Made by a program: the position numbers and the translations under genes. From Aestuariivita sp. (GTDB taxonomy: Bacteria > Pseudomonadota > Alphaproteobacteria > Rhodobacterales > Rhodobacteraceae), in assembly GCF_021404545.1 (NCBI RefSeq), contig NZ_JAAWWD010000060.1, forward strand, positions 1 to 64,000: DNA of 64,000 bases, read 5' to 3'. Shown here in pieces: positions 8,185 to 18,243 of the stretch. The notes beneath the pieces were generated by a model. The model was not told the DNA's origin. It ran no database searches and was given only the letters and a program-made list of their open reading frames with translations. Every line of letters begins with the position of its first letter. Positions within the stretch are counted from its first letter, which is position 1.

Positions 8185-9222
8185 ATGTCTGATACACTGA
8201 CCCTGCGCCGCCCCGACGATTGGCACCTGCATCTGCGCGATGGTGCGATGCTCAAGGGTGTCCTGCCCGAAACCGCCCGCCATTTCGCCCGTGCGATCAT
8301 CATGCCCAACCTGGTCCCTCCCGTGGTAACCGGCGCCCAGGCAGCCGCCTATCGCGACCGGATCCGCGCCGCGCTGCCAGATGACATGCGTTTCGAGCCG
8401 TTGATGACGCTGTATCTGACCGAAGACACCGATCCCGATGACATGGCCGCCGCCCATGCCAGCGGGCTGATCACAGCCGTCAAGCTCTATCCGGCGGGCG
8501 CCACCACCAACTCCGCCTCTGGTGTGCGCGATTTCGAGCGCGTCCGTCCGGTGCTGGAACGGATGGCCGAGATCGGCCTGCCGCTCTGTGTGCATGGCGA
8601 GGTCACCGATGCCGATATCGACATCTTCGATCGCGAGGCCGTGTTCATCGACCGCGTGCTGGACCCGATCCGCCGCGCCACCCCCGGCCTGCGCGTGGTC
8701 ATGGAACATGTCACCACCAGCGACGCGGTCGACTATGCGCGTTCGGGCGGGGAGGATCTGGGCGCGACGATCACCACCCATCACCTGGTGATCAACCGCA
8801 ACGATATCCTGGTGGGCGGGATCAAGCCGCATTACTACTGCCTGCCCGTGGCCAAACGCGAGGAACACCGCCTCGCCCTGCGCGCCGCTGCAACCTCCGG
8901 TGAGCCTACGTTCTTCCTGGGCACCGACAGCGCGCCCCATGTGGATCCGCTCAAGGAACAGGCCTGCGGCTGCGCGGGATGTTTCACCGCCACCAACACC
9001 CTGTCGATCCTGGCCGAAGTCTTCGAGCAGGACGGCGCGCTCGACCGGTTCGAAGGCTTTGTTTCGCTCCACGGACCCCGCTTCTATCATCTGCCCGTAA
9101 ACGAAGACACCATCACCCTCACCAAAGGCGATCCGGTCGTCTACCCCGCCAAACTCGACACCGGCGAGGGCCCCGTCACGATCTTCGACCCGATGATGCC
9201 GCTTCATTGGCGCGTGACCTGA
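8185..9222 (+). CDS. pyrC: Dihydroorotase
   Basis: A 345-aa dihydroorotase that closes carbamoyl-aspartate to dihydroorotate in pyrimidine synthesis. Zinc ligands are visible: DWHLHLRDG with His14 and His16, the Lys99 of [13 protein letters not shown] (carboxylated in the family), His136 in CVHGEV and His174 in MEHVTT. The catalytic Asp sits in GTDSAPH near residue 250. Length and motifs match the compact E. coli PyrC class. GGGGGATC precedes the ATG. pyrE follows 53 bases later, so the two probably form one operon. Confidence 0.97.
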   Translation: MSDTLTLRRPDDWHLHLRDGAMLKGVLPETARHFARAIIMPNLVPPVVTGAQAAAYRDRIRAALPDDMRFEPLMTLYLTEDTDPDDMAAAHASGLITAVKLYPAGATTNSASGVRDFERVRPVLERMAEIGLPLCVHGEVTDADIDIFDREAVFIDRVLDPIRRATPGLRVVMEHVTTSDAVDYARSGGEDLGATITTHHLVINRNDILVGGIKPHYYCLPVAKREEHRLALRAAATSGEPTFFLGTDSAPHVDPLKEQACGCAGCFTATNTLSILAEVFEQDGALDRFEGFVSLHGPRFYHLPVNEDTITLTKGDPVVYPAKLDTGEGPVTIFDPMMPLHWRVT

Positions 9223-9243
9223 TCTTCTTCTCTTCTTAAATAC
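9223..9243 (+). repeat. Intergenic polypyrimidine element, copy 2
   Basis: CTTCTTCTCTTCTTAAATACGGC starts almost directly after the pyrC stop codon. It matches the element after the MoxR gene and the one between nuoN and birA. It sits in the short pyrC-pyrE spacer. Function unknown. Confidence 0.55.
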
Positions 9244-9275
9244 GGCACTCCGCCGCTTGCCACGAAAGACCCGCG

Positions 9276-9956
9276 ATGATCCCGTCCTCCTACCCGCCCG
9301 CCGATGAAATCGCCCGCCTCACCGCGCGCATGCTTCTGGAAATCGAGGCGGTGCATCTGAATGGCGACGATCCCTTCATCCTGGCCTCCGGCCTGCCCTC
9401 GCCCACCTACATCGATTGCCGCAAGCTGATCTCCTTTCCGCGCATCCGCGCCACGCTGATGGATTTTCTGACCGTCACCGTGATGCGCAACGCGGGCTTT
9501 GAGGCCTTCGACAATATCGCGGGCGGCGAGACCGCCGGTATCCCCTTCGCCGCGATGGTGTCCGAACGCATGGCTCTGCCAATGACCTATGTGCGCAAAA
9601 AACCCAAAGGATACGGCCGCAATGCGCGTATCGAAGGGGTGATGACCGAAGGCCAGCGCGTGTTGCTGGTCGAGGATCTGACAACCGATGGCGGCTCGAA
9701 ACTGTCCTTCGTCGACGCGATCCGTGACACGGGCGCCCGCTGCGCCCATACGGCGGTGATCTTTTCTTATGGCATTTTCCCAGAAACCGAAAAAACCCTC
9801 GGCGACCATGGCGTGACCCTTCATGCGCTCTGCACCTGGTGGGATGTGCTCGCGGAAGCCAAAGAATCAGGCAGCTTCACTGCTGCAACCCTGACGGAAG
9901 TCGAAGCCTTTCTGAACGCCCCCCGGGCCTGGCAGGACGCGCGGAAAAACGCCTGA
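9276..9956 (+). CDS. pyrE: Orotate phosphoribosyltransferase
   Basis: A 226-aa enzyme that makes orotidine monophosphate from orotate and PRPP. The PRPP-binding loop [14 protein letters not shown] is at residues 129-142, and the substrate-side segments [16 protein letters not shown] and [10 protein letters not shown] are in place. Length is normal for the family's bacterial branch. It lies just downstream of pyrC, giving two consecutive steps of the pathway apart from PyrD. The ribosome site before the ATG is weak. Confidence 0.95.
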   Translation: MIPSSYPPADEIARLTARMLLEIEAVHLNGDDPFILASGLPSPTYIDCRKLISFPRIRATLMDFLTVTVMRNAGFEAFDNIAGGETAGIPFAAMVSERMALPMTYVRKKPKGYGRNARIEGVMTEGQRVLLVEDLTTDGGSKLSFVDAIRDTGARCAHTAVIFSYGIFPETEKTLGDHGVTLHALCTWWDVLAEAKESGSFTAATLTEVEAFLNAPRAWQDARKNA

Positions 9957-10082
9957 ACCAGGGGCAAGACCAGGCAGATCCCGTCACGCATATTTGACAG
10001 AAGATCCCGCCGCTGACACTGTATCTGGTAGAACAGCGTCGGATGTGATCTGTATGATGGGGTTTGGGGATCGACCCACAAC

Positions 10083-10091
10083 CTATCCACA
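10083..10091 (+). promoter_or_regulatory. DnaA-box-like sequence
   Basis: CTATCCACA differs by one base from the DnaA box TTATCCACA. It lies about 65 bases upstream of the dnaB start codon, in a 200-bp gap. A TTGACA string is present at 9994-9999 but has no clear -10 partner. One isolated box could be chance or could link dnaB expression to DnaA. Confidence 0.3.
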
Positions 10092-10157
10092 GAAACATAC
10101 AATTTGCACAAAATCCCGGGCACGCGCTATGCCAGCCCCGGTAGGCGTGGGGACGAC

Positions 10158-11657
10158 ATGAACGAGATTTCAAGCATTGATGCGGTACGCATGCAGGCCG
10201 AGGGCGATGCCCTGACGCAGCCGCATTCGATCGAGGCCGAACAGCAGCTGCTGGGCGCGATCCTCACCAATAACGACGTTTATGACCGTATCGCCGCGAT
10301 CATCGGTCCGCAGCATTTCTACGATCCCGTACATGCCCGCATCTACGAGATCGCCGCCAGCCGCATCGCCAAGAATGCGCTGGCCTCGCCGGTCACGCTC
10401 AAGGCCTTTCTTGAGGATGACGAGGGGCTCAAAGAACTGGGCGGGCCAGCCTATCTGGCCCGTCTGGCAGGCGCCGCGATCAGCGCGTTTGCAGTGCGCG
10501 ACTATGCCCAGATGATCTATGATTTCGCGATCCGGCGCGAGTTGATCGGCCTGGGCCGCGAGATCGCCGACAAGGCCGCCAAGGTCGATGTCGCCTCCGA
10601 ACCCCGCGAGCAGATCGTCGAGGCCGAGCAAAAGCTCTACAAGCTCAGCGAGCAAGGCCAGTCCGAACGCGGTTTTCAGAGCTTTCTCAAAGCCGTAACA
10701 GACGCGGTCAATGTCGCAAACGCCGCCTATCAGCGCGAAGGCGGCCTTGCGGGCATCTCCACGGGTCTGACGGATATGGACAAGAAGCTGGGCGGATTGC
10801 ACCGCTCGGACCTGCTGATTCTGGCCGGGCGCCCATCCATGGGCAAGACCTCGCTGGCCACCAATATCGCCTTTAACATCGCCAAGACCTACAAGCGCGG
10901 CCTGACCCCGGACGGCACCGAAGGCGCTGTGGATGGCGGCGTCGTGGGGTTTTATTCACTGGAGATGAGCGCCGAGCAGCTCGCCGCGCGGATTCTGTCA
11001 GAAGCATCCGAAGTGCCATCCGAACAGATCCGTCGCGGCGACATGACCGAAGCCGAGTTTCGCCGCTTTGTCGAGGCCGCCAAGGCGCTCGAGGCCTGCC
11101 CGCTCTATATCGACGACACCCCCGCCCTGCCGATAAGCCAGCTGGCCGCGCGCGCCCGGCGCCTCAAGCGGACCCATGGGCTCGATGTGCTGATCGTGGA
11201 TTACCTCCAACTGGTCCGCCCCGCCACGGCCAAGGACAGCCGCGTCAACGAGGTTTCGGAAATAACCCAGGGCCTCAAAGCCATCGCCAAAGAGCTGGAT
11301 ATCCCCGTTGTGGCGTTGTCGCAGCTCAGCCGTCAGGTCGAAAGCCGCGAGGACAAACGGCCGCAACTCAGCGATCTGCGCGAATCAGGCTCCATCGAAC
11401 AGGACGCCGACGTGGTGATGTTCGTCTTCCGCGAGGAATACTACGCCGAGCGTGAAAAACCCTCCGATGACCGCCTGGAGGAAATGGCCGCCTGGCAGGA
11501 GCGCATGGAACGTCTGCACGGCAAGGCGGAAGTGGTGATCGGCAAACAGCGCCACGGCCCGATCGGCACGGTCGAGCTGAGCTTCGAAGGGCGCTTTACC
11601 CGTTTTGGCAACCTGGTCAAACCCTGGCAACAGGACGGCGCAGCGGGCGATTACTGA
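10158..11657 (+). CDS. dnaB: Replicative DNA helicase DnaB
   Basis: A 499-aa hexameric helicase that unwinds DNA ahead of the replisome. The N-terminal DnaB domain (about residues 23-125, beginning HSIEAEQQLLGAIL) is followed by the RecA-like ATPase with Walker A AGRPSMGKTS at 223-232 and a Walker B segment ending VLIVDYLQL. An ESGSIEQDADVV segment, typical of DnaB, lies near residue 412. ATG 10158 was preferred to an upstream in-frame start because the protein then begins just before conserved sequence and GGGGAC precedes it. No intein is visible. Confidence 0.97.
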   Translation: MNEISSIDAVRMQAEGDALTQPHSIEAEQQLLGAILTNNDVYDRIAAIIGPQHFYDPVHARIYEIAASRIAKNALASPVTLKAFLEDDEGLKELGGPAYLARLAGAAISAFAVRDYAQMIYDFAIRRELIGLGREIADKAAKVDVASEPREQIVEAEQKLYKLSEQGQSERGFQSFLKAVTDAVNVANAAYQREGGLAGISTGLTDMDKKLGGLHRSDLLILAGRPSMGKTSLATNIAFNIAKTYKRGLTPDGTEGAVDGGVVGFYSLEMSAEQLAARILSEASEVPSEQIRRGDMTEAEFRRFVEAAKALEACPLYIDDTPALPISQLAARARRLKRTHGLDVLIVDYLQLVRPATAKDSRVNEVSEITQGLKAIAKELDIPVVALSQLSRQVESREDKRPQLSDLRESGSIEQDADVVMFVFREEYYAEREKPSDDRLEEMAAWQERMERLHGKAEVVIGKQRHGPIGTVELSFEGRFTRFGNLVKPWQQDGAAGDY

Positions 11658-11699
11658 CCCGCGAGCCGCAAAATCCCGTCGGCCGAGAGACCGCCCCGG

Positions 11700-11749
11700 G
11701 CTTCTTCTGGCCATAAGTATTCCCGGGGGTCTGGGGGCAGCGCCCCCAG
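11700..11749 (+). terminator. GC-rich hairpin after dnaB, with partial repeat element
   Basis: CTGGGGGC-AGC-GCCCCCAG at 11731-11749 is a perfect 8-bp stem with a 3-base loop. It is preceded by CTTCTTCTGGCCATAAGTATTC, a diverged copy of the polypyrimidine element. There is no T-run, so if it stops transcription it is not a classical intrinsic terminator. The placement after dnaB and before an independent gene fits such a role. Confidence 0.5.
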
Positions 11750-11803
11750 TCTGACCGCAAAGTGAGTGGACAGGCCCGGTCCTGCCGGGCGAGAGTTCGG
11801 AAC

Positions 11804-12592
11804 ATGCGCTGGCTCATGCTCCTGCTCTTTTTTCCCACACTGACCCTGGCCGATGAGCCGGTCGAGGTCGATGTCGAACTGTTTCTGGCGGTCGATCTCT
11901 CCCGCTCCATGACCCCGGCAGAGATCGATATCCAGCGGCGCGGCTATGCGACCGCCCTGGCCGACGGCGCGGTGTTCGCGGCCATTCAACAAGGGCTCTT
12001 GCAGCGCATCGCAGTCACCTATGTCGAATGGGCCGGGGAATACGCCCAGCGCGTGGTCGTGCCCTGGACCCTGATCGAAACGGCACAAGACGCCCAGACC
12101 GTTGCCGACCGGATTCAGTCGGAACTCAGCGACGGGATGAGCAGAACCTCGATCTCAGGCGCGCTCCTCTATGCGGCCCAAAGCATCCAGAGCAATGATT
12201 TCAACGGCTTGCGACGTGTCATTGATATTTCGGGTGACGGGCCCAACAACCAGGGCCGCCCGGTCCTTCGCGCCCGCGACCACGTGCTGGAGCAAGGGAT
12301 CGTCATCAACGGCCTGCCGCTGATGACGCGCGACCAGATGAGCCGCATCTGGGACCTGCCGGATCTTGACGAATACTATCGTCGTTGTGTGATCGGCGGT
12401 CCGGGCGCCTTTGTGATCCCGGTCGAGGATTGGTCGCAATTCGCCGACGCCGTCAAACGCAAGCTGGTCTTGGAAATCGCAGGGCTGCCCGCCCGCCCGC
12501 TCCGGGTCCAGATGCGCAGTTTGCCGCCCTATGATTGTCTGGTCGGCGAAAAATTGTGGGAACGCAACCGCCGCTATTTCGACCTGCCCTGA
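11804..12592 (+). CDS. DUF1194 family secreted protein (VWA-like)
   Basis: A 262-aa exported protein. A signal peptide ([16 protein letters not shown], cleavage probably before DEP) is followed by a von Willebrand factor A-like domain with the metal-site motif DLSRS (DxSxS) near residue 35 and [10 protein letters not shown] near residue 145. The ATG at 11804 was chosen because it gives a proper signal peptide; the longer frame start does not. It should act in the periplasm and may bind a protein partner through a metal ion. Two C-terminal Cys could form a disulfide. The role is unknown. Confidence 0.8.
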   Translation: MRWLMLLLFFPTLTLADEPVEVDVELFLAVDLSRSMTPAEIDIQRRGYATALADGAVFAAIQQGLLQRIAVTYVEWAGEYAQRVVVPWTLIETAQDAQTVADRIQSELSDGMSRTSISGALLYAAQSIQSNDFNGLRRVIDISGDGPNNQGRPVLRARDHVLEQGIVINGLPLMTRDQMSRIWDLPDLDEYYRRCVIGGPGAFVIPVEDWSQFADAVKRKLVLEIAGLPARPLRVQMRSLPPYDCLVGEKLWERNRRYFDLP

Positions 12593-12644
12593 CCTGGGTC
12601 GCTTTCGCTTGACCTTGCCGTGCATCGACCGCATGAACCGGGCC

Positions 12645-13679
12645 ATGGGTACGGCGCGACTTTCCATCAACCATTCGGCCATCGCCGCCAATTGGCGGGC
12701 GCTGGATGCATTGACCCGGTGCGAAACGGCTGCGGTGGTCAAGGCCGATGGCTATGGGTTGGGCGCGGGTCCGGTGGCGCGCACGCTGGCCCGGTCGGGC
12801 GCGCGGGTGTTTTTCGTGGCCATGGCCGAAGAAGGCGCCGCCATACGCGGGGCGCTGGGGCCCGAGCCGCAGATCTGCGTTTTTTCGGGCCATATGGAGG
12901 GCGATACCGACATCCTGCGCGCCCATCGGCTGACGCCGATGCTGAATTCGGTCGATCAGATGCTGCGCCATGTAGAGGCATTGCCGGGTCACAGCTTTGG
13001 CTTGCAGCTGGACACCGGGATGAACCGTCTGGGTATGGAGCCCGGCGAATGGTCCGCCCTGCGCGAGATCGCGATTGAGCAGAACCCGTTTCTGATCATG
13101 TCCCACCTGGCCTGCGCGGATGAACCGGATCATCCGATGAATGCGCATCAGCTCAGGCTGTTTCGCGATATGACCGCCGAGATGGAGGCGCCCCGCTCTC
13201 TGGCCGCGACCGGCGGCATCCTTTTGGGGCCAGAGTATCACTTTGAGCTGACCCGGCCAGGCATCGGCCTTTATGGCGGCCTGCCCTTCGCCGAGGCCGA
13301 ACCGGTCGTGCGGCTGGATGCGCCAGTTATTCAGATCCGGACCGTCGAAGCGGGTGAAAGCGTCGGATATGGCAATAGCTGGATCGCCCAACGCCCCAGC
13401 CAGATCGCCACAGTTTCAGCCGGTTATGCCGATGGGCTGATCCGCGCCATGGGGCCGCGCGCGCTGGTCTATGCGGGCGAAAAACCCTGCGCCGTTGTCG
13501 GTCGCGTCTCGATGGATCTGATCACCGTCGATGTGACCGATCTCGACACCGCACCCGAGACGCTCAGCCTGTTGAATGCACATCAGACAGTCGACGACCT
13601 CGCCTTGGCGGCGGGCACCATCGGATACGAGATCCTGACCTCTCTGGGTGCGCGCTATAAACGGAAGGTGCTGGGATGA
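12645..13679 (+). CDS. alr: Alanine racemase
   Basis: A 344-aa PLP enzyme converting L-alanine to D-alanine for peptidoglycan. The PLP-lysine is Lys33 in [10 protein letters not shown], and the opposite catalytic Tyr is in [10 protein letters not shown] near residue 247. [12 protein letters not shown] and [11 protein letters not shown] are further family segments. ATG 12645 puts [18 protein letters not shown] at the N-terminus as in relatives; ATG 12633 is an alternative four residues earlier. Neither has a strong ribosome site. The stop overlaps the start of mlaE (ATGA), an unusual but clear coupling of a wall-precursor enzyme to a lipid transporter. Confidence 0.95.
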   Translation: MGTARLSINHSAIAANWRALDALTRCETAAVVKADGYGLGAGPVARTLARSGARVFFVAMAEEGAAIRGALGPEPQICVFSGHMEGDTDILRAHRLTPMLNSVDQMLRHVEALPGHSFGLQLDTGMNRLGMEPGEWSALREIAIEQNPFLIMSHLACADEPDHPMNAHQLRLFRDMTAEMEAPRSLAATGGILLGPEYHFELTRPGIGLYGGLPFAEAEPVVRLDAPVIQIRTVEAGESVGYGNSWIAQRPSQIATVSAGYADGLIRAMGPRALVYAGEKPCAVVGRVSMDLITVDVTDLDTAPETLSLLNAHQTVDDLALAAGTIGYEILTSLGARYKRKVLG

Positions 13680-14458
13680 TCGTTCTGTCGCCGCTGGGCG
13701 CGCTGGGTCGGGCCACGTTGGATGTTCTGTCGGCGATGGGACGGGTGGCGATCTTTGCCTTTGCCACATTCAGCCATATGGTCCGCCCGCCCTTTTATCC
13801 GCGCGAATTTGCGCTGGCGCTGTTGCAGATCGGCTGGCTGTCGCTGCCGGTGGTGGGCCTGACGGCGCTTTTCACCGGCGGCGCTCTGGCGCTCCAGATC
13901 TATGCCGGCGGCGCGCGGTTCAATGCCGAAGCGGTGGTGCCGCAGATCGTCGCCATCGGTATGGTCCGCGAGCTTGGGCCGGTTCTGGTTGGGCTGATGA
14001 TCGCGGCGCGCGTCACCTCATCCATCGCCGCCGAGATCGCGACAATGAAAGTCACCGAGCAGATCGACGCGCTGGTGACACTCTCCACCGACCCGATGAA
14101 ATACCTCACCGCCCCGCGTGTGCTGGCCGCACTGATCACGGTTCCAATTCTGGTGGGGATCGGCGATGTCATCGGCATTTTCGGCGGCTATGCTGTGGCG
14201 ACGCAAAACCTTGGGTTCAACCCCGCGACCTATCTCAAGAACACAGTCGATTTTCTGGAGTTCCGCGACATCGTCTCAAGCCTGATCAAAGGCTGTGTCT
14301 TTGGCGGGATTGCCGCGTTGATGGGGTGCTACTATGGCATGAACTCGGGCCGCGGCGCCCAAGGGGTCGGACGTGCCACCAAGGGATCGGTTGAGGCGGC
14401 AGCCGTCATGATCCTGGCGGCGAACTTCCTTCTGACAGGGGTGTTTTTCTCGGTATGA
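13676..14458 (+). CDS. mlaE: MlaE-family lipid ABC transporter permease
   Basis: A 260-aa inner-membrane permease of the MlaE/YrbE family, which moves phospholipids between the membranes with MlaF and an MCE-domain protein. Family segments include the glutamate-rich stretch around [18 protein letters not shown] (residues 99-116) and [16 protein letters not shown], then four to five hydrophobic helices. It overlaps alr and mlaF by ATGA on both sides. The MCE partner (MlaD) is not next to it in this window, so it must be encoded elsewhere or the complex differs. Confidence 0.9.
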   Translation: MIVLSPLGALGRATLDVLSAMGRVAIFAFATFSHMVRPPFYPREFALALLQIGWLSLPVVGLTALFTGGALALQIYAGGARFNAEAVVPQIVAIGMVRELGPVLVGLMIAARVTSSIAAEIATMKVTEQIDALVTLSTDPMKYLTAPRVLAALITVPILVGIGDVIGIFGGYAVATQNLGFNPATYLKNTVDFLEFRDIVSSLIKGCVFGGIAALMGCYYGMNSGRGAQGVGRATKGSVEAAAVMILAANFLLTGVFFSV

Positions 14459-15201
14459 TCCGATTTGAAGGCGTGCATAAGGCCTTTGGCGACAATCGCG
14501 TGCTCAGAGGTGTCGATCTTGAGATCACCAAGGGCACCTCGATGGTGATCATCGGCGGGTCCGGCACTGGAAAATCAGTGGCGCTGAAATGCGTTCTGGG
14601 GCTGATCACGCCGGATCAGGGGCGCATTCTGGTGGATGGGAAGGACTCTCGGGCGGGCGATCACGACGCGTTTCTGGCCCGGTTCGGGATGCTCTTTCAA
14701 GGTGGTGCGCTTTTTGACAGCCTGCCGGTCTGGCAGAACGTGGCGTTTCGTCTGCTGCGCGGGTCGCTCAAGCGCCCGCAGGCCGAGGCGCGCGAGATCG
14801 CCATCGAGAAACTGCGCCGGGTGGGGCTGAAACCGGATGTGGCCGACAGGTTTCCGGCCGAGCTTTCGGGGGGCATGCAGAAACGCGTCGGATTGGCGCG
14901 CGCGATTGCCGCCGAACCACAGATCATCTTTTTTGACGAACCCACCACAGGGCTGGATCCGATCATGGCAGGCGTGATCAACGATCTGATCCGCGAGATT
15001 GTGACCGAGATGGGGGCGACGGCGATGACGATCACTCATGACATGAGCTCGGTCCGGGCGATTGCGGATACTGTGGCAATGCTGCATGACGGGGTGATCC
15101 AATGGACCGGACCCGTGGGACAGATGGATGTTTCGGGCGATCCGTATCTCGATCAGTTCATCCACGGACGCGCCGAGGGGCCCATTGAAGCCGTCCGATA
15201 A
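14455..15201 (+). CDS. mlaF: MlaF-family ABC transporter ATPase
   Basis: A 248-aa ATPase partner of the preceding permease. Walker A GGSGTGKS is at residues 34-41, the signature LSGGMQKR near 140, Walker B IIFFDEPTTGLDP near 162, and the H-loop MTITHDM near 196. The Q-loop reads LFQGGALFDSL, which is characteristic of the MlaF branch. The start overlaps the permease stop. It ends 9 bases before a perfect 24-bp palindrome. Confidence 0.92.
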   Translation: MIRFEGVHKAFGDNRVLRGVDLEITKGTSMVIIGGSGTGKSVALKCVLGLITPDQGRILVDGKDSRAGDHDAFLARFGMLFQGGALFDSLPVWQNVAFRLLRGSLKRPQAEAREIAIEKLRRVGLKPDVADRFPAELSGGMQKRVGLARAIAAEPQIIFFDEPTTGLDPIMAGVINDLIREIVTEMGATAMTITHDMSSVRAIADTVAMLHDGVIQWTGPVGQMDVSGDPYLDQFIHGRAEGPIEAVR

Positions 15202-15209
15202 TCCCCGGG

Positions 15210-15233
15210 CCCAGAAAATACGTATTTTCTGGG
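15210..15233. terminator. Perfect 24-bp palindrome plus second inverted repeat
   Basis: The half-site CCCAGAAAATAC is followed immediately by its exact reverse complement GTATTTTCTGGG. A second inverted repeat, CATTTTCT-GTT-AGAAAATG, follows at 15235-15253 and reuses the same TTTTCT/AGAAAA arms. It lies between mlaF and the PqiA-like gene. It could terminate the alr-mlaEF transcript or be an operator for the next gene, whose start lies only a few bases beyond. Confidence 0.55.
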
Positions 15234-15260
15234 ACATTTTCTGTTAGAAAATGGGTGCTT

Positions 15261-15725
15261 ATGATCCTGCGCATCCTCACCCTTTCCCTGCTGGTTCTTT
15301 ACCCCGTCGCGTGGTTCGCACCGCTGATGCGCGCGGGCCTTCTGCCGCTCTTTGGGTTGTCAGAAATCTCGGTGATCACCGGGCTTCAATCTCTCTGGGA
15401 ATCCGATGTGTTTCTGGCGCTTGTCGTGACGGGTTTTGCGCTCTTTGCTCCTTATCTCAAGACAATCGGTCTGGCGCTGGTGCAATGGGACCTGCTGTCT
15501 CCGCGATTGATGCCTGCGCTGCACGTTCTGGGCAGGCTCGCCATGGCCGATATTTTCCTGATCGCGCTCTACATCACCCTCGCCAAAGGCATCGGTGTCG
15601 GCAGGATCGAGGTCGCCTGGGGCCTTTACCTGTTCACCGCGTGCATTCTATCGGGTCTGGTTCTGCATCATCTGACAGAGCGGGCCGGCGAGATTGACGC
15701 AGATCTGGAAACAACAACCAGATAA
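15261..15725 (+). CDS. PqiA-like (paraquat-inducible protein A) membrane protein
   Basis: A membrane protein of about 154 aa with four predicted hydrophobic segments, resembling one PqiA domain. Segments such as GLQSLWESDVFLALVV and PHLKxxGLALVQW-type sequence (here APYLKTIGLALVQWDL) are typical. PqiA works with MCE proteins in envelope lipid handling, which fits the adjacent mlaEF pair. The cytoplasmic Cys motif found in full PqiA is absent. The start is ATG 15261 or GTG 15255; no strong ribosome site is seen and the second inverted repeat runs right up to it. Confidence 0.7.
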   Translation: MILRILTLSLLVLYPVAWFAPLMRAGLLPLFGLSEISVITGLQSLWESDVFLALVVTGFALFAPYLKTIGLALVQWDLLSPRLMPALHVLGRLAMADIFLIALYITLAKGIGVGRIEVAWGLYLFTACILSGLVLHHLTERAGEIDADLETTTR

Positions 15726-15848
15726 TGTCCATGATTTGCCACCTTTCTGACACATTCCGCTAACCGTATGCTTTTTCCTTTGAAAACGCGGTGTTGGCCA
15801 ACGTAGACTCTCGCGGTGGTGCATCATCTCGCACCATTGGGGGACAAA

Positions 15849-16709
15849 ATGAATGATACGCTGCGCGCGACCTGGGCGGTCGTGGTCTATTTGTTGCAAC
15901 GTCTGGCGGTCTTTATCATCGCGCTGACCGCACTGGGGCTTGCGGGGTACGTGTTGGCTTGCGGGTTGGGCCTTGCCCCCTGGCTCAGCCTTGAGTTGCG
16001 TTTTGGTCCCTATTTGGTCCAGGAGGCCGGGATCGCGGTGCAACTGGCGGTGACCTTTATGGCCCTGACATTGCTCTTTTACCTGCCCAGCCACACCCGC
16101 ATGATGGCTCTGGAAACCTCACACCGCAACTTTCACATGACCATGCGCGACGTGGCGCGCGCCTATGCCGCTGCGCATCAGGAAGACCGGGAGGGGGCGT
16201 TCACCCTGTCCTCCGAGTTCGACTCGATCCGTGACCGCATCGCCTTTCTGCGCGCCCATCCCGATCTGGACACGCTTGAGCCCGAGGTGATGGAGCTGGC
16301 GGCCCAGATGAGCCATATCTCCCGCGAGCTGGCTCGCACCTATTCGCAAAACAACGTCGCCCGCGCCCGCGATTTTCTGGTCCAGCGGCAAGAGGATATC
16401 GCCGAGTTCGAGGACCGCGTGCGCCTTGCCAAATCGGTTGCCGAAGAGCTGACCCGCTGGAATAGGCGGGTCGAACTGGAAGAAAGTGTCGCGCGCTCGC
16501 AGCTTGAACAATTGCGCATTGAGCTGGCCGATATCCTGCCCGAGCTGATCGCCGAGCCGGAGCCAACCGCGCCCGCCACCGAGAGGATCGCCAGGGACGA
16601 TCCGGGGGACCATCCACGCCCCGCTCCGCCGGATCTGAACGATGAGGCCGACCTTTATGCCGAAGACGGGCGCATCGTCGCGCTTCTGGCCCGGCGGGCG
16701 GTGCGGTAG
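15849..16709 (+). CDS. Two-helix membrane protein with coiled coil, unknown function
   Basis: A 286-aa protein with two N-terminal transmembrane helices (about residues 8-40 and 55-78) and a long charged, probably coiled-coil cytoplasmic part (about 85-230), then a Pro/acidic tail. Similar roseobacter proteins are, from memory, often labelled DNA repair protein, which the sequence does not support: no nuclease or ATPase motif is visible. ATG 15849 is preceded by GGGGGAC. It lies between the PqiA-like gene and radA. Confidence 0.65.
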   Translation: MNDTLRATWAVVVYLLQRLAVFIIALTALGLAGYVLACGLGLAPWLSLELRFGPYLVQEAGIAVQLAVTFMALTLLFYLPSHTRMMALETSHRNFHMTMRDVARAYAAAHQEDREGAFTLSSEFDSIRDRIAFLRAHPDLDTLEPEVMELAAQMSHISRELARTYSQNNVARARDFLVQRQEDIAEFEDRVRLAKSVAEELTRWNRRVELEESVARSQLEQLRIELADILPELIAEPEPTAPATERIARDDPGDHPRPAPPDLNDEADLYAEDGRIVALLARRAVR

Positions 16710-16855
16710 CAGCTCGCGGCCGCTTCAAGATGGGCATCGACATGCAACGGGCCCGCGCCTTGCGGGTGACGCGCGAGATCACCTGACATGACTTCGGTCC
16801 TGCGCCTTGACGTCTGGGCCTTGTTGGCGCGCCCACTCTGAGGCAAGAAGCAGGC

Positions 16856-18220
16856 ATGGCTAAAACCAAATCCTTTACCTGCACCGCCTGTGCCAGCACC
16901 TTCACCAAATGGTCGGGCCGCTGCGAGAATTGCGGCGAATGGAACACCATCGCAGAACAGGGCCCCCTCTCCTCCGGCCCGCCGTCCAAGACGTTGGGAG
17001 GCAAGCGCGGTCAGACGATACAGCTTACCGATCTTGCCACGTCCGAGGCGCCGCCACCGCGCACCCATTCGGGCCTGGGAGAGCTTGACCGCGTCCTGGG
17101 CGGCGGTCTGGTCGCGGCCTCGGCCACGCTGGTGGGCGGAGATCCCGGTATCGGGAAATCCACGTTGTTGCTGCAAGGCGCGGCGCAGTTCGCCCGGGCA
17201 GGTCTCAAGACGCTCTACATCTCGGGCGAGGAAGCCTCCGCCCAGGTCCGCATGCGCGCCCGGCGTCTGGGCCTTACCGACGCGCCCGTCAAGCTGGCCG
17301 CCGAAACCAATCTGCGCGACATCCTCACCACGCTGGAGGCCGAACGCCCGCAGCTTGCCATTGTCGATTCGATCCAGACCATGTGGGCCGATAATGTTGA
17401 AAGCGCGCCGGGGTCGGTCGCCCAGGTCCGCGCCTGTGCGCATGAGCTGACCGCCTTTGCCAAACGGCACGGCACATCCGTGATCCTGGTGGGCCATGTC
17501 ACCAAGGATGGCCAGATCGCGGGCCCCCGCGTGGTTGAGCATATGGTCGATACCGTGCTTTACTTTGAAGGAGAGCGCGGACACCAGTTTCGCATCCTGC
17601 GCAGCGTCAAGAACCGCTTCGGCCCCGCCGACGAGATTGGCGTCTTTGAGATGACCGGTCGCGGGTTGGAAGAGGTCACCAACCCCTCGGCTCTCTTTCT
17701 GTCGGAACGGGGCGAGCCCAGCCCCGGCTCTATCGTTTTTGCCGGAATCGAGGGGACGCGCCCGGTGCTGGTCGAGCTTCAGGCGCTCGTGGCCCCGACC
17801 CCGCATTCGCAACCCCGCCGCACGGTCGTGGGCTGGGATGGCGGACGGCTGGCGATGATTCTGGCGGTGCTTGAAGCGCGCTGCGGCATCCCGTTTGCCG
17901 GGCTCGATGTCTATCTCAATGTCGCGGGAGGGCTGAAAATCACCGAACCCGCCGCCGATCTGGCCGTGGCCGCGGCGCTTTTGTCGGCGCGCGAAGATAC
18001 GGCACTTCCCGCGGATACGGTTGTTTTTGGGGAAATCAGCCTTTCTGGCGCGCTGCGCCCCGCGCCGCAAACCGAAAACAGGTTGAAAGAGGCGCAAAAA
18101 CTTGGTTTTTCAGGGGCCATCGCACCCGCCGGTGGCAAGATCGGGTCGGGCGGTGGTCTTACCCTGACCCGCCCCTCCGATCTGACGCAATTTGTCGGTG
18201 ACGTGTTCGGAGCGGGCTGA
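16856..18220 (+). CDS. radA: DNA repair protein RadA (Sms)
   Basis: A 454-aa RadA, which promotes branch migration and processing of recombination intermediates. The N-terminal zinc finger has Cys9, Cys12, Cys23 and Cys26 (CTACAS...CENC). Walker A GGDPGIGKS follows, then the RadA-specific KNRFG motif in SVKNRFGPADE near residue 250, and a C-terminal Lon-protease-like domain. Length and order are normal. cvpA follows 23 bases downstream. Confidence 0.95.
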   Translation: MAKTKSFTCTACASTFTKWSGRCENCGEWNTIAEQGPLSSGPPSKTLGGKRGQTIQLTDLATSEAPPPRTHSGLGELDRVLGGGLVAASATLVGGDPGIGKSTLLLQGAAQFARAGLKTLYISGEEASAQVRMRARRLGLTDAPVKLAAETNLRDILTTLEAERPQLAIVDSIQTMWADNVESAPGSVAQVRACAHELTAFAKRHGTSVILVGHVTKDGQIAGPRVVEHMVDTVLYFEGERGHQFRILRSVKNRFGPADEIGVFEMTGRGLEEVTNPSALFLSERGEPSPGSIVFAGIEGTRPVLVELQALVAPTPHSQPRRTVVGWDGGRLAMILAVLEARCGIPFAGLDVYLNVAGGLKITEPAADLAVAAALLSAREDTALPADTVVFGEISLSGALRPAPQTENRLKEAQKLGFSGAIAPAGGKIGSGGGLTLTRPSDLTQFVGDVFGAG

Positions 18221-18243
18221 CAACACACATACAGGCGAGGGAC

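Noticed and set aside
9994-9999. TTGACA upstream of dnaB as a promoter
   Set aside because: No -10-like sequence at 16-18 bases.
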